From Flavobacterium sp. Leaf82 (GTDB lineage Bacteria > Bacteroidota > Bacteroidia > Flavobacteriales > Flavobacteriaceae): a stretch of DNA of 64,000 nt. The position numbers were made by a program, and so were the translations under genes. Below are positions 42,967-52,464 of the stretch, one piece after another (the first letter of the stretch is position 1; each line of letters starts with the position of its first letter). The stretch is from NCBI RefSeq assembly GCF_001422725.1, contig NZ_LMMA01000032.1:186001-250000 (forward strand), read 5' to 3'. Under the pieces are notes generated by a model. The model searched no databases. It was not told the DNA's origin and saw nothing but the letters and a program-made list of their open reading frames with translations.

Positions 42967-44091
42967 ATGAAAAAAGTATACCTCGATAACGCCTCTACAA
43001 CTGCTATGCGTCCTGAAGTGATTCAGGAAATGACAAAAGTTATGGCAGAAGATTTTGGTAATCCGTCTTCTACACACAGTTTTGGAAGAAATGGAAAGAC
43101 TATTTTAGAGCTTTCCAGAAAAAGTATTGCCAAGCATTTAAATTGTTCTGCACAAGAAATTATTTTTACTTCAGGAGGAACTGAAGCTGATAACTGGATT
43201 TTGCGTTCTGCAGTCGAAGATCTTAAAATAGAGCGTATCATTACGTCAAAAATCGAACATCACGCCGTTTTGCATACTGTTTTGGTATTAGAATCTGAGT
43301 ATAATGTTCAGGTCGATTATGTGAATATAAACGCGGACGGAAGTATCGATTTAACGCATTTGTCTAATTTATTGTCTCAGGAAAAAAAGACTATTGTGAG
43401 TTTAATGCATGTAAACAACGAAACCGGAACTATTCTGAATCTTGATAGAGTTGGGGTTATTTGCAAGCAATATGGTGTTTTATTTCATTCGGATACAGTA
43501 CAGTCTGTTGGTAAAATGGAAATTGATCTGCAAAAAAATCCACTTGATTTTATAGTGGCAAGTGCGCATAAATTTCATGGTCCAAAAGGCATTGGATTTG
43601 CTTTTATTCGAAAAAATTCAGGATTACAGCCTCTTATTTTTGGCGGAGAACAAGAAAAAGGACTTCGCGCAGGAACTGAAGCTGTACATCAAATTGCGGG
43701 AATGGCAAAAGCTCTATCCCTTTCTTACGAAAATTTAGATCAGGAAAGAAAATACATATCTGAGTTGAAAATGTATCTGATTGATCAATTAGAAAACCAT
43801 TTTCCAGGCTTTAGAATAAATGGTAAAAAAGATGATTTTTATAATATCATCAATATCATTTTACCTTTTTCTGCAGATAAAACATCGATGCTTTTGTTTA
43901 GTTTAGACATGAAAGGAATTGCCGTATCGAGAGGAAGTGCGTGTCAGTCCGGAAGCATAAAACCTTCTCACGTTTTAAAAGAAATGCTGTCTGAGGAAGA
44001 TTTAAAACTGCCAAATCTTCGAATTTCATTTAGTCATTACAATACCAAAGAAGATATTGATTGGTTAATTGAGAGTTTGAAAAGCATTTAG
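42967..44091 (+). CDS. Cysteine desulfurase, IscS/NifS family
   Basis: The ATG at 42967 gives 374 residues. A frame from 42922 would overlap the -7 element. Motifs include YLDNASTTAMRPEV, TSGGTEADNWI, HSDTVQSVGK, SAHKFHGPKGIGFAF with the PLP lysine, and the catalytic Cys in SRGSACQSGS. It supplies persulfide sulfur for Fe-S clusters or tRNA thiolation. No isc or suf scaffold genes are nearby, so it may be a tRNA-type or stand-alone enzyme. Confidence 0.92.
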   Translation: MKKVYLDNASTTAMRPEVIQEMTKVMAEDFGNPSSTHSFGRNGKTILELSRKSIAKHLNCSAQEIIFTSGGTEADNWILRSAVEDLKIERIITSKIEHHAVLHTVLVLESEYNVQVDYVNINADGSIDLTHLSNLLSQEKKTIVSLMHVNNETGTILNLDRVGVICKQYGVLFHSDTVQSVGKMEIDLQKNPLDFIVASAHKFHGPKGIGFAFIRKNSGLQPLIFGGEQEKGLRAGTEAVHQIAGMAKALSLSYENLDQERKYISELKMYLIDQLENHFPGFRINGKKDDFYNIINIILPFSADKTSMLLFSLDMKGIAVSRGSACQSGSIKPSHVLKEMLSEEDLKLPNLRISFSHYNTKEDIDWLIESLKSI

Positions 44092-44137
44092 CTTATAAAA
44101 TTTCTAAGAATATGAGATTCTGGGAAGCTTAGTTTTT

Positions 44138-44173
44138 TGCAGATTTTAAATGATTTATAATCTAAAATCTGCA
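44138..44173. repeat. 11-bp inverted repeat between convergent genes
   Basis: Arms 44138-44148 and 44163-44173 are perfect complements. There is no clear T tract, so a terminator role is uncertain. Confidence 0.5.
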
Positions 44174-44180
44174 ATTCAAA

Positions 44181-44741
44181 CTATTTACGAATCACTTTTA
44201 CTTGAGAATCTTTTGTCAATTTTATAATTGTTGAAGGTTTTCCGGCTACTTTATCGTGATACAGATTAACCACATAATCAACACCTTTCACGATTTCAGG
44301 ATTAATATCTTTAAAGGCAATTGGAGTAGGTTGTCCCGAAATATTTGCAGATGTTGAAACTAAAGGTTTTTTCATTCGCTCTAATAATTTAAAGCAAAAA
44401 GGCTCTTTTACCACGCGAATTCCCAATGAATTGTCTGCAGCTATAATATTTGGAGCAACATTTCTGGGTTCGTCTAAGATTAAAGTTGTTGGTTTTTCTG
44501 ATAAATCTAAAATTTGCCAGGCTACTTCAGGGATATTTTTAAACACATTGTACATCATTTTTTCCCCATTCATCAATACAATCATGCTTTGAGTTTCTGC
44601 ACGTTGCTTGAGTTTGTATATTTTGGCTACAGCTTCAGGATTTGTAGCGTCACAACCAATTCCCCAAACAGTATCAGTAGGATAAAGAATGATTCCGCCC
44701 TCTTTGATGACCTCGTATGCTTTTATTATTTCTTCGTTCAT
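44181..44741 (-). CDS. L-threonylcarbamoyladenylate synthase (Sua5/TsaC/YrdC)
   Basis: The ATG at 44741 gives 186 residues. A start at 44786 would lie in the promoter region and is excluded. Motifs include YPTDTVWGIGCDATN, YKLKQRAETQSMIVLM with the KxR of the active cavity, and STSANISGQPTP. The enzyme makes threonylcarbamoyl-AMP from Thr, bicarbonate and ATP for tRNA t6A37. It lacks the C-terminal Sua5 domain. Confidence 0.9.
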   Translation of the reverse strand: MNEEIIKAYEVIKEGGIILYPTDTVWGIGCDATNPEAVAKIYKLKQRAETQSMIVLMNGEKMMYNVFKNIPEVAWQILDLSEKPTTLILDEPRNVAPNIIAADNSLGIRVVKEPFCFKLLERMKKPLVSTSANISGQPTPIAFKDINPEIVKGVDYVVNLYHDKVAGKPSTIIKLTKDSQVKVIRK

Positions 44742-44783
44742 TCTGTAAATTATATACTTGTTTTTGCATGCTAAATTAAGATA

Positions 44784-44791
44784 CAAAGGTA
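44784..44791 (-). promoter_or_regulatory. Candidate -7 element for the Sua5/TsaC gene
   Basis: Minus strand TACCTTTG lies 43 bases before the ATG at 44741. It supports the shorter start. Confidence 0.5.
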
Positions 44792-44854
44792 TAAATAAAA
44801 AGAGGATGAATTATTTTCCTGAGTTAACAGAATAGATAATTATTGCAATTTGGT

Positions 44855-46000
44855 CTATTTTATTTTCTTGAAAAGAGACATTAAAGGCAATTCGATGTAT
44901 TTAAATGTAAGCTGGCAAACAAGAATAAGAGGAAAAATCGATGCTATAATAATGAGCCAAAACTCAGAATTGGTTAGCATTTTTGCTCTTTCAAAACCAA
45001 TTATATAATAGAATATAATGAAGAGTAAAATACCGTGTAACAAATATAAACTATATGTTATTTGTCCAAATTTTCGAGAAAATGCACTGGATAAAATTCC
45101 AAAAAAGTTGTTTCCTGATGCAATAATCAAAAATACAGTTGATGTTATAATAATCTGAATTGGTTTTCTTCCGCCATTAAAAAAATATACTGAAAGTGCT
45201 AATAATACAATCGCTAAAACGGTATATTTTTTTTGCTTTAAAACGACTTCAAATTTTTTGGCATTGATTAAGAAAGCAACAATAATGCCGCCCACAAATG
45301 GCATAAAATGTCTTAAAGATGATTTGTTTATAATCATAATTATTGCTGCTGCAGCTGTAAAACCCAGCACTGCTTTTAAGTTGACCTTTATTTTAAACCA
45401 TAAAGCGATAAGTGGTAATAAAAAATAAAATGTCCATTCATAAGGCAATGTCCATGTGATTCCGGCATTTAGTATAAAAGTATCTTCTAAGCCGTTTAAG
45501 TTAGAGTTGTTTTTACTTACGTTAAAGAATAACCATGATAGTACGCTTTTCAGGTTTTCGATAAAAGGTACTCGTATTGTAAATTGAGTTAAACAGGCAG
45601 CTAAAATAAAAATAATGATTACAGAGAAAAAATACATAGGAAAAAGCCTGAAAAACCTTGATTTAAGATAATCAGACCAATCAATTTCTCCTGTTTTATT
45701 ATGGATTAACTTAGATGTAAATAAGAAAGCGGTAATGATAAAAAAGAATACAACTGTTGTTTCGCCAAATTGATTGAATAAATTCGATTTAGGATCTTCC
45801 CAGTTTTCAGTTTTTAAAAATACCTGCCAGATATAACTATGGTGCAGGAAAACAAAAAAGGCTAAATAACCTCGTAATCCATCAATTTCAGGATAGCGAA
45901 TCTCACTTAGATCTGTTTTTACTAGTTTATTTACAAGCAAAACAGATACAACTAGAACAACTAATATAGGGAGTAAAAAGGCGATAATGGTGAAATTCAT
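44855..46000 (-). CDS. Acyltransferase family 3 membrane protein (OafA/YrhL-like)
   Basis: The 381-residue protein has about ten membrane spans. The Acyl_transf_3 signature is present near the start: EIDGLRGYLAFFVFLHHSYI with the LR and HH residues used for acyl transfer. Family members add O-acetyl groups to LPS or other surface glycans. Its place at the edge of a glycosyltransferase cluster fits glycan modification. A -7-like TATGTTTG lies on the minus strand at 46070-46077. Confidence 0.87.
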   Translation of the reverse strand: MNFTIIAFLLPILVVLVVSVLLVNKLVKTDLSEIRYPEIDGLRGYLAFFVFLHHSYIWQVFLKTENWEDPKSNLFNQFGETTVVFFFIITAFLFTSKLIHNKTGEIDWSDYLKSRFFRLFPMYFFSVIIIFILAACLTQFTIRVPFIENLKSVLSWLFFNVSKNNSNLNGLEDTFILNAGITWTLPYEWTFYFLLPLIALWFKIKVNLKAVLGFTAAAAIIMIINKSSLRHFMPFVGGIIVAFLINAKKFEVVLKQKKYTVLAIVLLALSVYFFNGGRKPIQIIITSTVFLIIASGNNFFGILSSAFSRKFGQITYSLYLLHGILLFIIFYYIIGFERAKMLTNSEFWLIIIASIFPLILVCQLTFKYIELPLMSLFKKIK

Positions 46001-46215
46001 TTATTACATGTTTGAATAGCACCATACTACAATTATTTAAAGCGGCGGTTTAGTGGTATTATTTTTTTGCAAACATAATAAATGATATAACAAAATTGAA
46101 AGAATAATATTGTAAAATTTCTCTTTCTTATATTATGAATTTCATTAATAAAATCATAATATCGTAACGTATTGTTGGTTAATGTGTTAAAGGATTAAAT
46201 TGAAGCCTAAAGAAA

Positions 46216-46256
46216 AAATCCTGTCGAAATCAAATGAGTTGATTTTGACAGGATTT
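46216..46256. terminator. Long hairpin terminator after the CgeB-like glycosyltransferase gene
   Basis: An 18-bp stem with one G-U pair (46216-46233 with 46239-46256) has T-rich tails on both sides. The 275-base gap up to the acyltransferase start otherwise holds that gene's promoter region only. Confidence 0.82.
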
Positions 46257-46275
46257 AATTTATTTTTTAAGTTTG

Positions 46276-47238
46276 TTACTGTTGATTTTTGAATATAACA
46301 TTATCAACCCAACCTTCTAAAGTGTATTTATTAAAGATTGAATCGGGAATTTTTTCATATTCGTTTTGGAAAAAATCTACAGGAATAACAGGATTTTTTT
46401 CATCTATAACAAGAATGTTATTTGGGTTGTAAAAATCGTAATTTTTGATATCTGAGTTTGTTGTAATAAGTTTTTTTTCTAAACCTAAACTTTCAAAAAC
46501 CCTAAAAGTTAACCCCATTTGTCCGGCTCTATTGATGTCTAATAAAACTTTTGACCGGCTTATGTACTGATCTACTTCTGATAATGGTATAAATTTATTG
46601 ATGTAAGTAATAGTACCATCAGTAGGTTTATGTTTTTTTGAATAGGTAATAAACTTAAAATTGATTTGTTTAGATTTTAATTCTTCGGCTATTCGTACTA
46701 AAATGGGTAATCTTTTATCGATTGAACCAATTGTAAAAACATCATATTCAAAATTATTTTTATCCGCAGTTTCGTCAATATTGGTGTAAATCCAATTGGG
46801 AGCAAATTTAAGATCAAATTTTTCGCAGTCTTCTTTCTCGAATGAATAAACTTCATCGAAGCAAGGAATAACTCTTTTTATATTAGGGCAACGCTCGATA
46901 TTATCATTAAAAAAACCGATTGTTTTTTTAGCAAATTTTCTAAATTCTAAGATACTTTTTGGATCTATAAAATCACCTTTAATCGTAAGGATTACATCTT
47001 GAATTTGATTGTTTTTCTGTAATTCTTTTACTATTTCTTTCCCGTGATTCTGGTGTTTTAAATTTGTTTTAAAAAAAGCTTTTAAAATAAAATTATACAC
47101 TTTGTGAAATACAGAAGGATATTTGTACTTATAATGTTTAAAATTAATATGATGTACAATATGTCCTTGTTTTTCCAGATTTGCGGCAATATAGGCGTTC
47201 ATTCCTAAATTATCGAGACTTACCAGAGTTATATGCAT
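46276..47238 (-). CDS. CgeB-like GT-B glycosyltransferase
   Basis: The 320-residue protein has an N-terminal Rossmann-like half (ITLVSLDNLGMNAYIAANLE) and a C-terminal part with ISRSKVLLDINRAGQMG and TFRVFESLGLEKKLITTNS, the Glyco_trans_1_2-like end where the Glu contacts the sugar nucleotide. It has no signal peptide. It lies among LPS genes and likely adds a core or O-chain sugar. Sugar and acceptor are unknown. Confidence 0.7.
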   Translation of the reverse strand: MHITLVSLDNLGMNAYIAANLEKQGHIVHHINFKHYKYKYPSVFHKVYNFILKAFFKTNLKHQNHGKEIVKELQKNNQIQDVILTIKGDFIDPKSILEFRKFAKKTIGFFNDNIERCPNIKRVIPCFDEVYSFEKEDCEKFDLKFAPNWIYTNIDETADKNNFEYDVFTIGSIDKRLPILVRIAEELKSKQINFKFITYSKKHKPTDGTITYINKFIPLSEVDQYISRSKVLLDINRAGQMGLTFRVFESLGLEKKLITTNSDIKNYDFYNPNNILVIDEKNPVIPVDFFQNEYEKIPDSIFNKYTLEGWVDNVIFKNQQ

Positions 47239-47316
47239 GATTTGTATAGTATTGTAATCAGTTGAAAATTATTGAATTATGGCTTTGACTATTTGTGTGT
47301 TTTTATAATAGAAATA

Positions 47317-48393
47317 TTATTTTAGAATATTTCTATAAACTTCTAAATACTCAGCAGCGGCAGTTTTCCAGTTAAAACTTGCAGCTCTTTCCTTAAATAT
47401 TGTTTCGTATTCCTCTTTATTATTCTCAAAATTGTTTAATCCTTCAAATAATACCGACTTCATATATTCAGGGTCAAAATTAGACCAGTATTTTGCGGCA
47501 CTTCCTCCAATTTCCGGCAGTGAAGTTTTATCAGACAAAAAAGTTGGTTTTCCAAAACTCATTGCTTCAATTGGCGGCAAACCAAATCCTTCTCTAATAG
47601 AAGGGAAAAGAAATGCTGTGCAGTTTTTCATAAAAAACTGTTTGCCTTCATTTGTCACTTTTCCGGTTAAAAAAACCTGATTTGTTAGTCCGTTATCACT
47701 GATTAGTTTTTTTATTTCTTCACCATATTTTTTGTTATTGTTACCAGAGATAATCAAATTATAGTCTTTTATTAATTTCATCATATTAATGATAGACTCA
47801 TAGTTTTTTCTCTCGATAAAATCACCTATAGTATAAAAAAATGGTTTGTCAACAGGAACATCAGCGACATATGTAGAAGTGTCGATTAAATTTGTAATCG
47901 GGTTTCCGTTATAAATAACATATTCCGGTACATTTGGAACATCAAAATATTGGTGCGTTTGTTTTTTTGAAAACTCTGATATATAAGTTATTGCAGTTGC
48001 TTTGTTTAGTTTTTCTAAAAAAAGCTTATTTCTTTTATGATTTATATCTGCAGACACTTCTTCAGTAAAATTTACATCATGAATCGTCAATAAATATTTT
48101 TTACAAGTATAAGGTTCAACCTTTATATTTTGATTTACAGAATGCCACAAATCGTATTTTTTACGAATTCTAAAAAATTTCATTCTCGATAAACTGCTGT
48201 ACTTATTGTAGTTGAATTTTTTGCCAAATTCACTCTCAAGAAGTTTAGTATCAGAGGCATTCAATGTTAGTTTAAGATCATCAAATTCCAATTCAGATAA
48301 ACCTTTAATTAGTTCATAATTAAAAGTTCCCAAACCGCCAGCTCTGTTATTGATATTATGAGTTTCTAAAAAAACACTTTTTTGATCCGCCAT
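47317..48393 (-). CDS. Glycosyltransferase family 4 (GT-B)
   Basis: The ATG at 48393 gives 358 residues; a frame open from 48420 would include the promoter region. The C-terminal half carries FLFPSIREGFGLPPIEAMSF, the GT4 EX7E motif, and a FYTIGDFIERKNYESIINMM strand typical of the family. The N-terminal half has ETHNINNRAGGLGTF. It is in the same orientation as the CgeB-like gene downstream. A mannosyl- or glucosyltransferase of the LPS core is likely. Confidence 0.88.
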   Translation of the reverse strand: MADQKSVFLETHNINNRAGGLGTFNYELIKGLSELEFDDLKLTLNASDTKLLESEFGKKFNYNKYSSLSRMKFFRIRKKYDLWHSVNQNIKVEPYTCKKYLLTIHDVNFTEEVSADINHKRNKLFLEKLNKATAITYISEFSKKQTHQYFDVPNVPEYVIYNGNPITNLIDTSTYVADVPVDKPFFYTIGDFIERKNYESIINMMKLIKDYNLIISGNNNKKYGEEIKKLISDNGLTNQVFLTGKVTNEGKQFFMKNCTAFLFPSIREGFGLPPIEAMSFGKPTFLSDKTSLPEIGGSAAKYWSNFDPEYMKSVLFEGLNNFENNKEEYETIFKERAASFNWKTAAAEYLEVYRNILK

Positions 48394-48449
48394 TTGATTT
48401 AATTTTTCACGAAAATACAATATTAATTTGAAGTCTTAAATTGTATGTG

Positions 48450-48457
48450 TATTTTTG
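48450..48457 (+). promoter_or_regulatory. Candidate -7 element for the LPS sugar kinase gene
   Basis: TATTTTTG lies 21 bases before the ATG at 48478. A minus-strand TATTTTCG (48410-48417) may drive the divergent glycosyltransferase gene. Confidence 0.5.
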
Positions 48458-48477
48458 TTGTTCATAAAGATATTCCC

Positions 48478-49242
48478 ATGAATTTTAAAGTAAATCCCAT
48501 TTTTACTACAGAGACTACATCGATACTTGATACTATCAATACATTTAGCAACAAAGGAATTCTTTTTGGTAACGGACAACGTAATATCATAAAATTATTC
48601 GATTTAAAGGATAAAACAATTAATATCAAGTCATTTAAAATTCCAAATCTAATAAATAAAATTGCCTATAAATATTTTCGAAAATCTAAAGCAAAGCGTT
48701 CTTTTGAATATGCTACAATTCTATTAAACAGAGGCGTAGGAACTCCGCAGCCTATTGCTTTTCTTGAAAATTTTAACTGGTTGGGATTAAGAGACAGTTA
48801 TTATGTAAGCGAACATTTAGTAACAGAACTTACTTTTAGGGAACTGGTAGAAATTCCGGATTATCCGGATCGTGAAAATATATTGAGACAGTTTACCAGA
48901 TTTAGTTTTGATTTACATGAAAAAGGAATAGAGTTTCTGGATCATTCACCCGGAAATACTTTAATCAAAAAGAAAGAAAACGGGAATTATGACTTTTTTC
49001 TGGTTGATTTAAACCGAATGGAATTTCATGAATCAATGACTTTCGAAATGCGAATGAAGAATTTGTGTCGCTTAACTCCCTTAAAAGAAATGGTAGCGAC
49101 TATGAGTAATGAATATGCTAAATTATATCCTGAATCTGAGCAAAAAACTTATGATACTTTATGGAAATATACAGCTGATTTTCAAGAGCAATTTTATAGA
49201 AAAAAGCGTCTTAAAAAGAAACTTAAATTCTGGAAGAAATAA
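48478..49242 (+). CDS. LPS core sugar kinase, WaaP/KdkA-like
   Basis: The ATG at 48478 gives 254 residues. The fold is an atypical protein-kinase one: a variable Lys lobe, RGVGTPQPIAFLE, then HEKGIEFLDHSPGNTLI and FFLVDLNRMEF, which match the catalytic HxDxxxxN-like loop (here D-H-S-P-G-N) and the DFG-like DLN metal motif of WaaP/KdkA kinases. Members phosphorylate Kdo or heptose of the LPS inner core. A bidirectional terminator follows. Confidence 0.8.
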   Translation: MNFKVNPIFTTETTSILDTINTFSNKGILFGNGQRNIIKLFDLKDKTINIKSFKIPNLINKIAYKYFRKSKAKRSFEYATILLNRGVGTPQPIAFLENFNWLGLRDSYYVSEHLVTELTFRELVEIPDYPDRENILRQFTRFSFDLHEKGIEFLDHSPGNTLIKKKENGNYDFFLVDLNRMEFHESMTFEMRMKNLCRLTPLKEMVATMSNEYAKLYPESEQKTYDTLWKYTADFQEQFYRKKRLKKKLKFWKK

Positions 49243-49305
49243 TTCTAAAAAGTATTTCTTTTGCGTCATTATAGGCAAAACCGAATTAAATATTGATATA
49301 GCAAC

Positions 49306-49340
49306 AAAAAAAGGACAGATAATTTATCTGTCCTTTTTTT
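49306..49340. terminator. Bidirectional terminator between convergent genes
   Basis: Perfect 16-bp arms (49306-49321 with 49325-49340) with a 3-base loop and A/T runs lie between the kinase and the glycosyltransferase 9 gene. Confidence 0.9.
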
Positions 49341-49355
49341 ATTATATCGCATCAG

Positions 49356-50420
49356 TTAATTTTTATATTCCTGAAAATAAGTTTCTAATTTTTCAAGCAT
49401 TAGAGGCAAAGGATATTCGGCATAATACTCAAAAGTATGCTCCTTAATATACTGTTCTGTATGTTGTTCGTATATTTCAGGTTTTAAATCTTTTAAATGA
49501 ATTGAATCGTTTTTGGCTTCATTTTCAAATAACTGCCAGGTTTCTTTTCTAACAGAAGGTGTAAATATTGAGAAAGTTGGAATTTCAAGTGCTTTTGCCA
49601 TATTTACTGCGCCGCCTTCATTACCAATCAGCATTTCGCATTGAGAAAGCAAAGCTAAAAAAGGTCTTAATTCAGTACAGTACAAATCAAATGCAATGTG
49701 TTTTTTTGTTTCTTCAGTACAATAATTATATACTTCAAGAGCTTGTTCTTTTTGATCGGGAATGTAGTTAAAGATTATTGTAGCGTTGGTTTTTGCTACT
49801 GTAAAATCTATAATTTTTGCCATTCCTTCTAAAGGATATGTTTTGTAAGCTTCACTTCCTAAAATTCCAAACATAATCAATGGCTTTTCGGTGTCGATAT
49901 TATGGCTTTTTAGAAGTTGTTTCGCCTCATTAATTTCAGATTCTTTTAAAAATATTTTTGGTTTTACATCTGTAATTTTTTCAGATATAAAAGGTTTTAG
50001 AAGCAGCAATCTATTTTCAATTGCTAATCCGTGTTCAGATTCTACGGCATCAAAACGTTCGTAAGTATAATTGTAGAATATTTTAGTATACCATTTTCTA
50101 TAAGAAACTTTATATTTTGCTCCGGAAAATGCAGTAATAAGATTGGTTTCTAATTTCGAATAAACATCAATTACAGCATTATATTTTTTTCTGCGAATCT
50201 GAAATATGAATTTAAACAATGAAGGTATAGATTTCCTTACCTTATTAGTTAACGGAATAATTGTGTCAATATTTGGATTCTCTTTTAGTACATCTACAGA
50301 ATTTGGATAGCACATATAATCTATCACCGCATCCGGAAATTTTGTTTTTAAATTGTTACAAATTATAGTACTTGTTAATACGTCTCCAATTCTTTTTTGC
50401 TGAATGACTAATATCCTCAT
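49356..50420 (-). CDS. Glycosyltransferase family 9 (heptosyltransferase-like)
   Basis: The 354-residue protein begins MRILVIQQKRIGDVLTSTI, the GT9 start with the conserved Arg-Ile-Gly-Asp. A C-terminal GNEGGAVNMAKALEIPTFSIF matches the nucleotide-sugar site (GNDSGPMHLA in heptosyltransferases). It probably adds a heptose or related sugar to the LPS core. It diverges from the GT2 gene with 127 bases between starts. Confidence 0.87.
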   Translation of the reverse strand: MRILVIQQKRIGDVLTSTIICNNLKTKFPDAVIDYMCYPNSVDVLKENPNIDTIIPLTNKVRKSIPSLFKFIFQIRRKKYNAVIDVYSKLETNLITAFSGAKYKVSYRKWYTKIFYNYTYERFDAVESEHGLAIENRLLLLKPFISEKITDVKPKIFLKESEINEAKQLLKSHNIDTEKPLIMFGILGSEAYKTYPLEGMAKIIDFTVAKTNATIIFNYIPDQKEQALEVYNYCTEETKKHIAFDLYCTELRPFLALLSQCEMLIGNEGGAVNMAKALEIPTFSIFTPSVRKETWQLFENEAKNDSIHLKDLKPEIYEQHTEQYIKEHTFEYYAEYPLPLMLEKLETYFQEYKN

Positions 50421-50516
50421 TTATCTTAAATTCAATTTGAAGGCTAAATTACAAACAATTTTATCAAGTCTACAACCGTATAGAGAGAATAAGATTAAAA
50501 TAAAATAAAAAAGTTC

Positions 50517-50524
50517 TATTTTTG
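50517..50524 (+). promoter_or_regulatory. Candidate -7 element for the GT2 gene
   Basis: TATTTTTG lies 23 bases before the ATG at 50548 and excludes the alternative start at 50524. Confidence 0.5.
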
Positions 50525-50547
50525 TGGCTAATAAATTAAATTTTGCA

Positions 50548-51297
50548 ATGGAAATTAGTGGTCTTGTTATTACTTTCAATGAAGAGAAAAATATAGGAAA
50601 ATGCATCGATGCCTTATTAAAAGTTTGCAACGAAGTAATTATAGTAGATTCTTTTAGTAAAGATCGTACAGTCGAAATTGCTAAAGAAAAAGGTGCAATA
50701 GTGATTCAGCAGGCTTTTTTGGGAGATGGTCCGCAACGCACACACGGTTTGCCATATTGCAAAAACGATTGGATTTTAAATCTTGATGCAGATGAATTTC
50801 TGGATAAAGATGCTGAGGCTTTTATTTTACAGAAAAAATATTTAGAAGGAAATCATGATGCTTTTAGTTTTAGGGTAAAAAACTTTCTGGCAGATAAACT
50901 AATTGATTTTTCAGGATGGTATCCGGATCATAAAGTTCGTTTTTTTAACAAGCAAACCGCACATCCATCAAATTCAATAGTGCATCAAAAAATTATAACT
51001 CAAAATGAAAAAAGAGTTGCCGTGCATATATTGCATTATGGCTGGGAATCTTTAGATCAGATTATTGCAAAAAAGAACCAGTACTCAGGTTGGCATGCAC
51101 AACAATTATTTGATCAGGGAAAAAGAGTAAATGCTTTTAAACCGGTTCTTAACGGAACAGTTGCTTTTGTACGTTGTTATTTTTTCAAGAAAGGTATTTT
51201 TAATGGAGTAGATGGATTATCAATTGCAATGATTCAGAGTTTCTTTTCGTATATGAAATATGCCAAGCTTTTAAAACTTCAAAAAAAGAATAAATAA
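50548..51297 (+). CDS. Glycosyltransferase family 2, WaaE/KdtX-like
   Basis: The ATG at 50548 gives 249 residues. It has the GT-A features VITFNEEKNIGKCID, IVDSFSKDRTVEIA and NLDADEFLD with the DxD metal site. The later FSGWYPDHKVRFFNK segment is typical of WaaE/KdtX beta-glucosyltransferases that add a sugar to the LPS inner core. A terminator follows. Confidence 0.87.
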   Translation: MEISGLVITFNEEKNIGKCIDALLKVCNEVIIVDSFSKDRTVEIAKEKGAIVIQQAFLGDGPQRTHGLPYCKNDWILNLDADEFLDKDAEAFILQKKYLEGNHDAFSFRVKNFLADKLIDFSGWYPDHKVRFFNKQTAHPSNSIVHQKIITQNEKRVAVHILHYGWESLDQIIAKKNQYSGWHAQQLFDQGKRVNAFKPVLNGTVAFVRCYFFKKGIFNGVDGLSIAMIQSFFSYMKYAKLLKLQKKNK

Positions 51298-51310
51298 AAA
51301 TCTAGAACAA

Positions 51311-51345
51311 AAAAAAAGGAATGAGTAATATCATTCCTTTTTTTT
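51311..51345. terminator. Bidirectional terminator between convergent genes
   Basis: A 14-bp stem (51311-51324 with 51331-51344) and a 6-base loop carry A and T runs and serve both the GT2 gene and dapD. Confidence 0.88.
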
Positions 51346-51364
51346 GTAAAGTATAAAATTCTAA

Positions 51365-52180
51365 TTAAACTGCTACATCATATTCACGAAGTGCATTGTT
51401 TAATGAAGTTTTTAAATCTGTAGATGGTTTACGAGTACCAATAATTAAAGCACATGGAACCTGAAACTCACCAGCAGCGAATTTTTTAGTATAGCTTCCA
51501 GGAATCACAACTGAACGAGCAGGAACAAAACCTTTCATTTCAACAGGCTCATCACCAGTAACATCGATAATTTTTGTTGAAGCAGTCAAACAAACATTAG
51601 CACCAAGAACAGCTTCTTTACCCACGTGAACTCCTTCTACAACAATACAACGAGAACCAATAAAAGCACCGTCTTCAATAATTACAGGAGCAGCTTGCAA
51701 TGGCTCTAAAACCCCACCAATACCAACTCCACCGCTTAAATGTACGTTTTTACCAATTTGTGCACAACTACCAACAGTTGCCCAGGTATCAACCATAGTT
51801 CCCTCGTCTACATAAGCACCAATATTTACATAACTTGGCATTAAGATTACCCCGCTTGAAATATAAGCTCCGTAACGTGCTACAGCATTTGGTACCACAC
51901 GAATTCCTTTTTCAGCATAACCTCTTTTAAGCAACATTTTATCGTGATATTCGAAAATACCAGATTCCCATGTTTCCATTTTTTGAATCGGGAAATACAT
52001 TACAACCGCTTTCTTAACCCATTCGTTTACCTGCCATTTGTCACCAACTGGTTCAGCACAACGCAATTTTCCTGCATCAACCAATTCGATAACTTCTCTA
52101 ATAGCATCAGTTGTAGTAGTTTCTTGTAATAAAGCTCTGTTTTCCCAAGCTTGTTCAATTATAGTCTGTAAAGAATTCAT
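51365..52180 (-). CDS. dapD: 2,3,4,5-tetrahydropyridine-2,6-dicarboxylate N-succinyltransferase DapD
   Basis: The ATG at 52180 gives 271 residues, the family length. A frame open to 52291 would include the promoter. The hexapeptide helix includes GAYISSGVILMPSYVNIGAY, VDEGTMVDTWATVGSCAQIG and VHLSGGVGIGGVLEP, diagnostic for DapD. It makes N-succinyl-L-2-amino-6-oxopimelate in the lysine/mDAP route that feeds peptidoglycan. A well-formed promoter lies just upstream. Confidence 0.95.
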   Translation of the reverse strand: MNSLQTIIEQAWENRALLQETTTTDAIREVIELVDAGKLRCAEPVGDKWQVNEWVKKAVVMYFPIQKMETWESGIFEYHDKMLLKRGYAEKGIRVVPNAVARYGAYISSGVILMPSYVNIGAYVDEGTMVDTWATVGSCAQIGKNVHLSGGVGIGGVLEPLQAAPVIIEDGAFIGSRCIVVEGVHVGKEAVLGANVCLTASTKIIDVTGDEPVEMKGFVPARSVVIPGSYTKKFAAGEFQVPCALIIGTRKPSTDLKTSLNNALREYDVAV

Positions 52181-52196
52181 AAGTTTTAATTTTTGG

Positions 52197-52224
52197 CAAA
52201 GATAGCGTATTTGTGCAAATGCAA
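52197..52224 (-). promoter_or_regulatory. Bacteroidota-type promoter of dapD
   Basis: On the minus strand TTG (52224-52222), a 17-base spacer and TATCTTTG (52204-52197) fit the TTG-N17-23-TAnnTTTG pattern. The -7 element ends 17 bases before the ATG. Confidence 0.65.
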
Positions 52225-52464
52225 AAAGGTAAACGCTTTTGAAAATGTTACAGATATAACTTTTTGTTTTTAATTTGATAAATAAATTCAATCACTTTAC
52301 GGAATTTTATCGATCTAAAAGTCCTCTAAAAGTTTTTTAACTATCAAAATATGACAAAAATCAGGTTTTCGGTTTTTTCTTCTAATTAATTTTGCGCCAT
52401 TAATTTCTGAGAATATCCTGGAAATTAAAAATACCATTCCAAAAACAAATTACATAAGCAAGAC

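Noticed and set aside
49109..49447. 112-codon frame between the LPS kinase and the glycosyltransferase 9 gene
   Set aside because: It overlaps the end of the kinase gene, the terminator and the 3' end of the opposite gene; a shadow frame.
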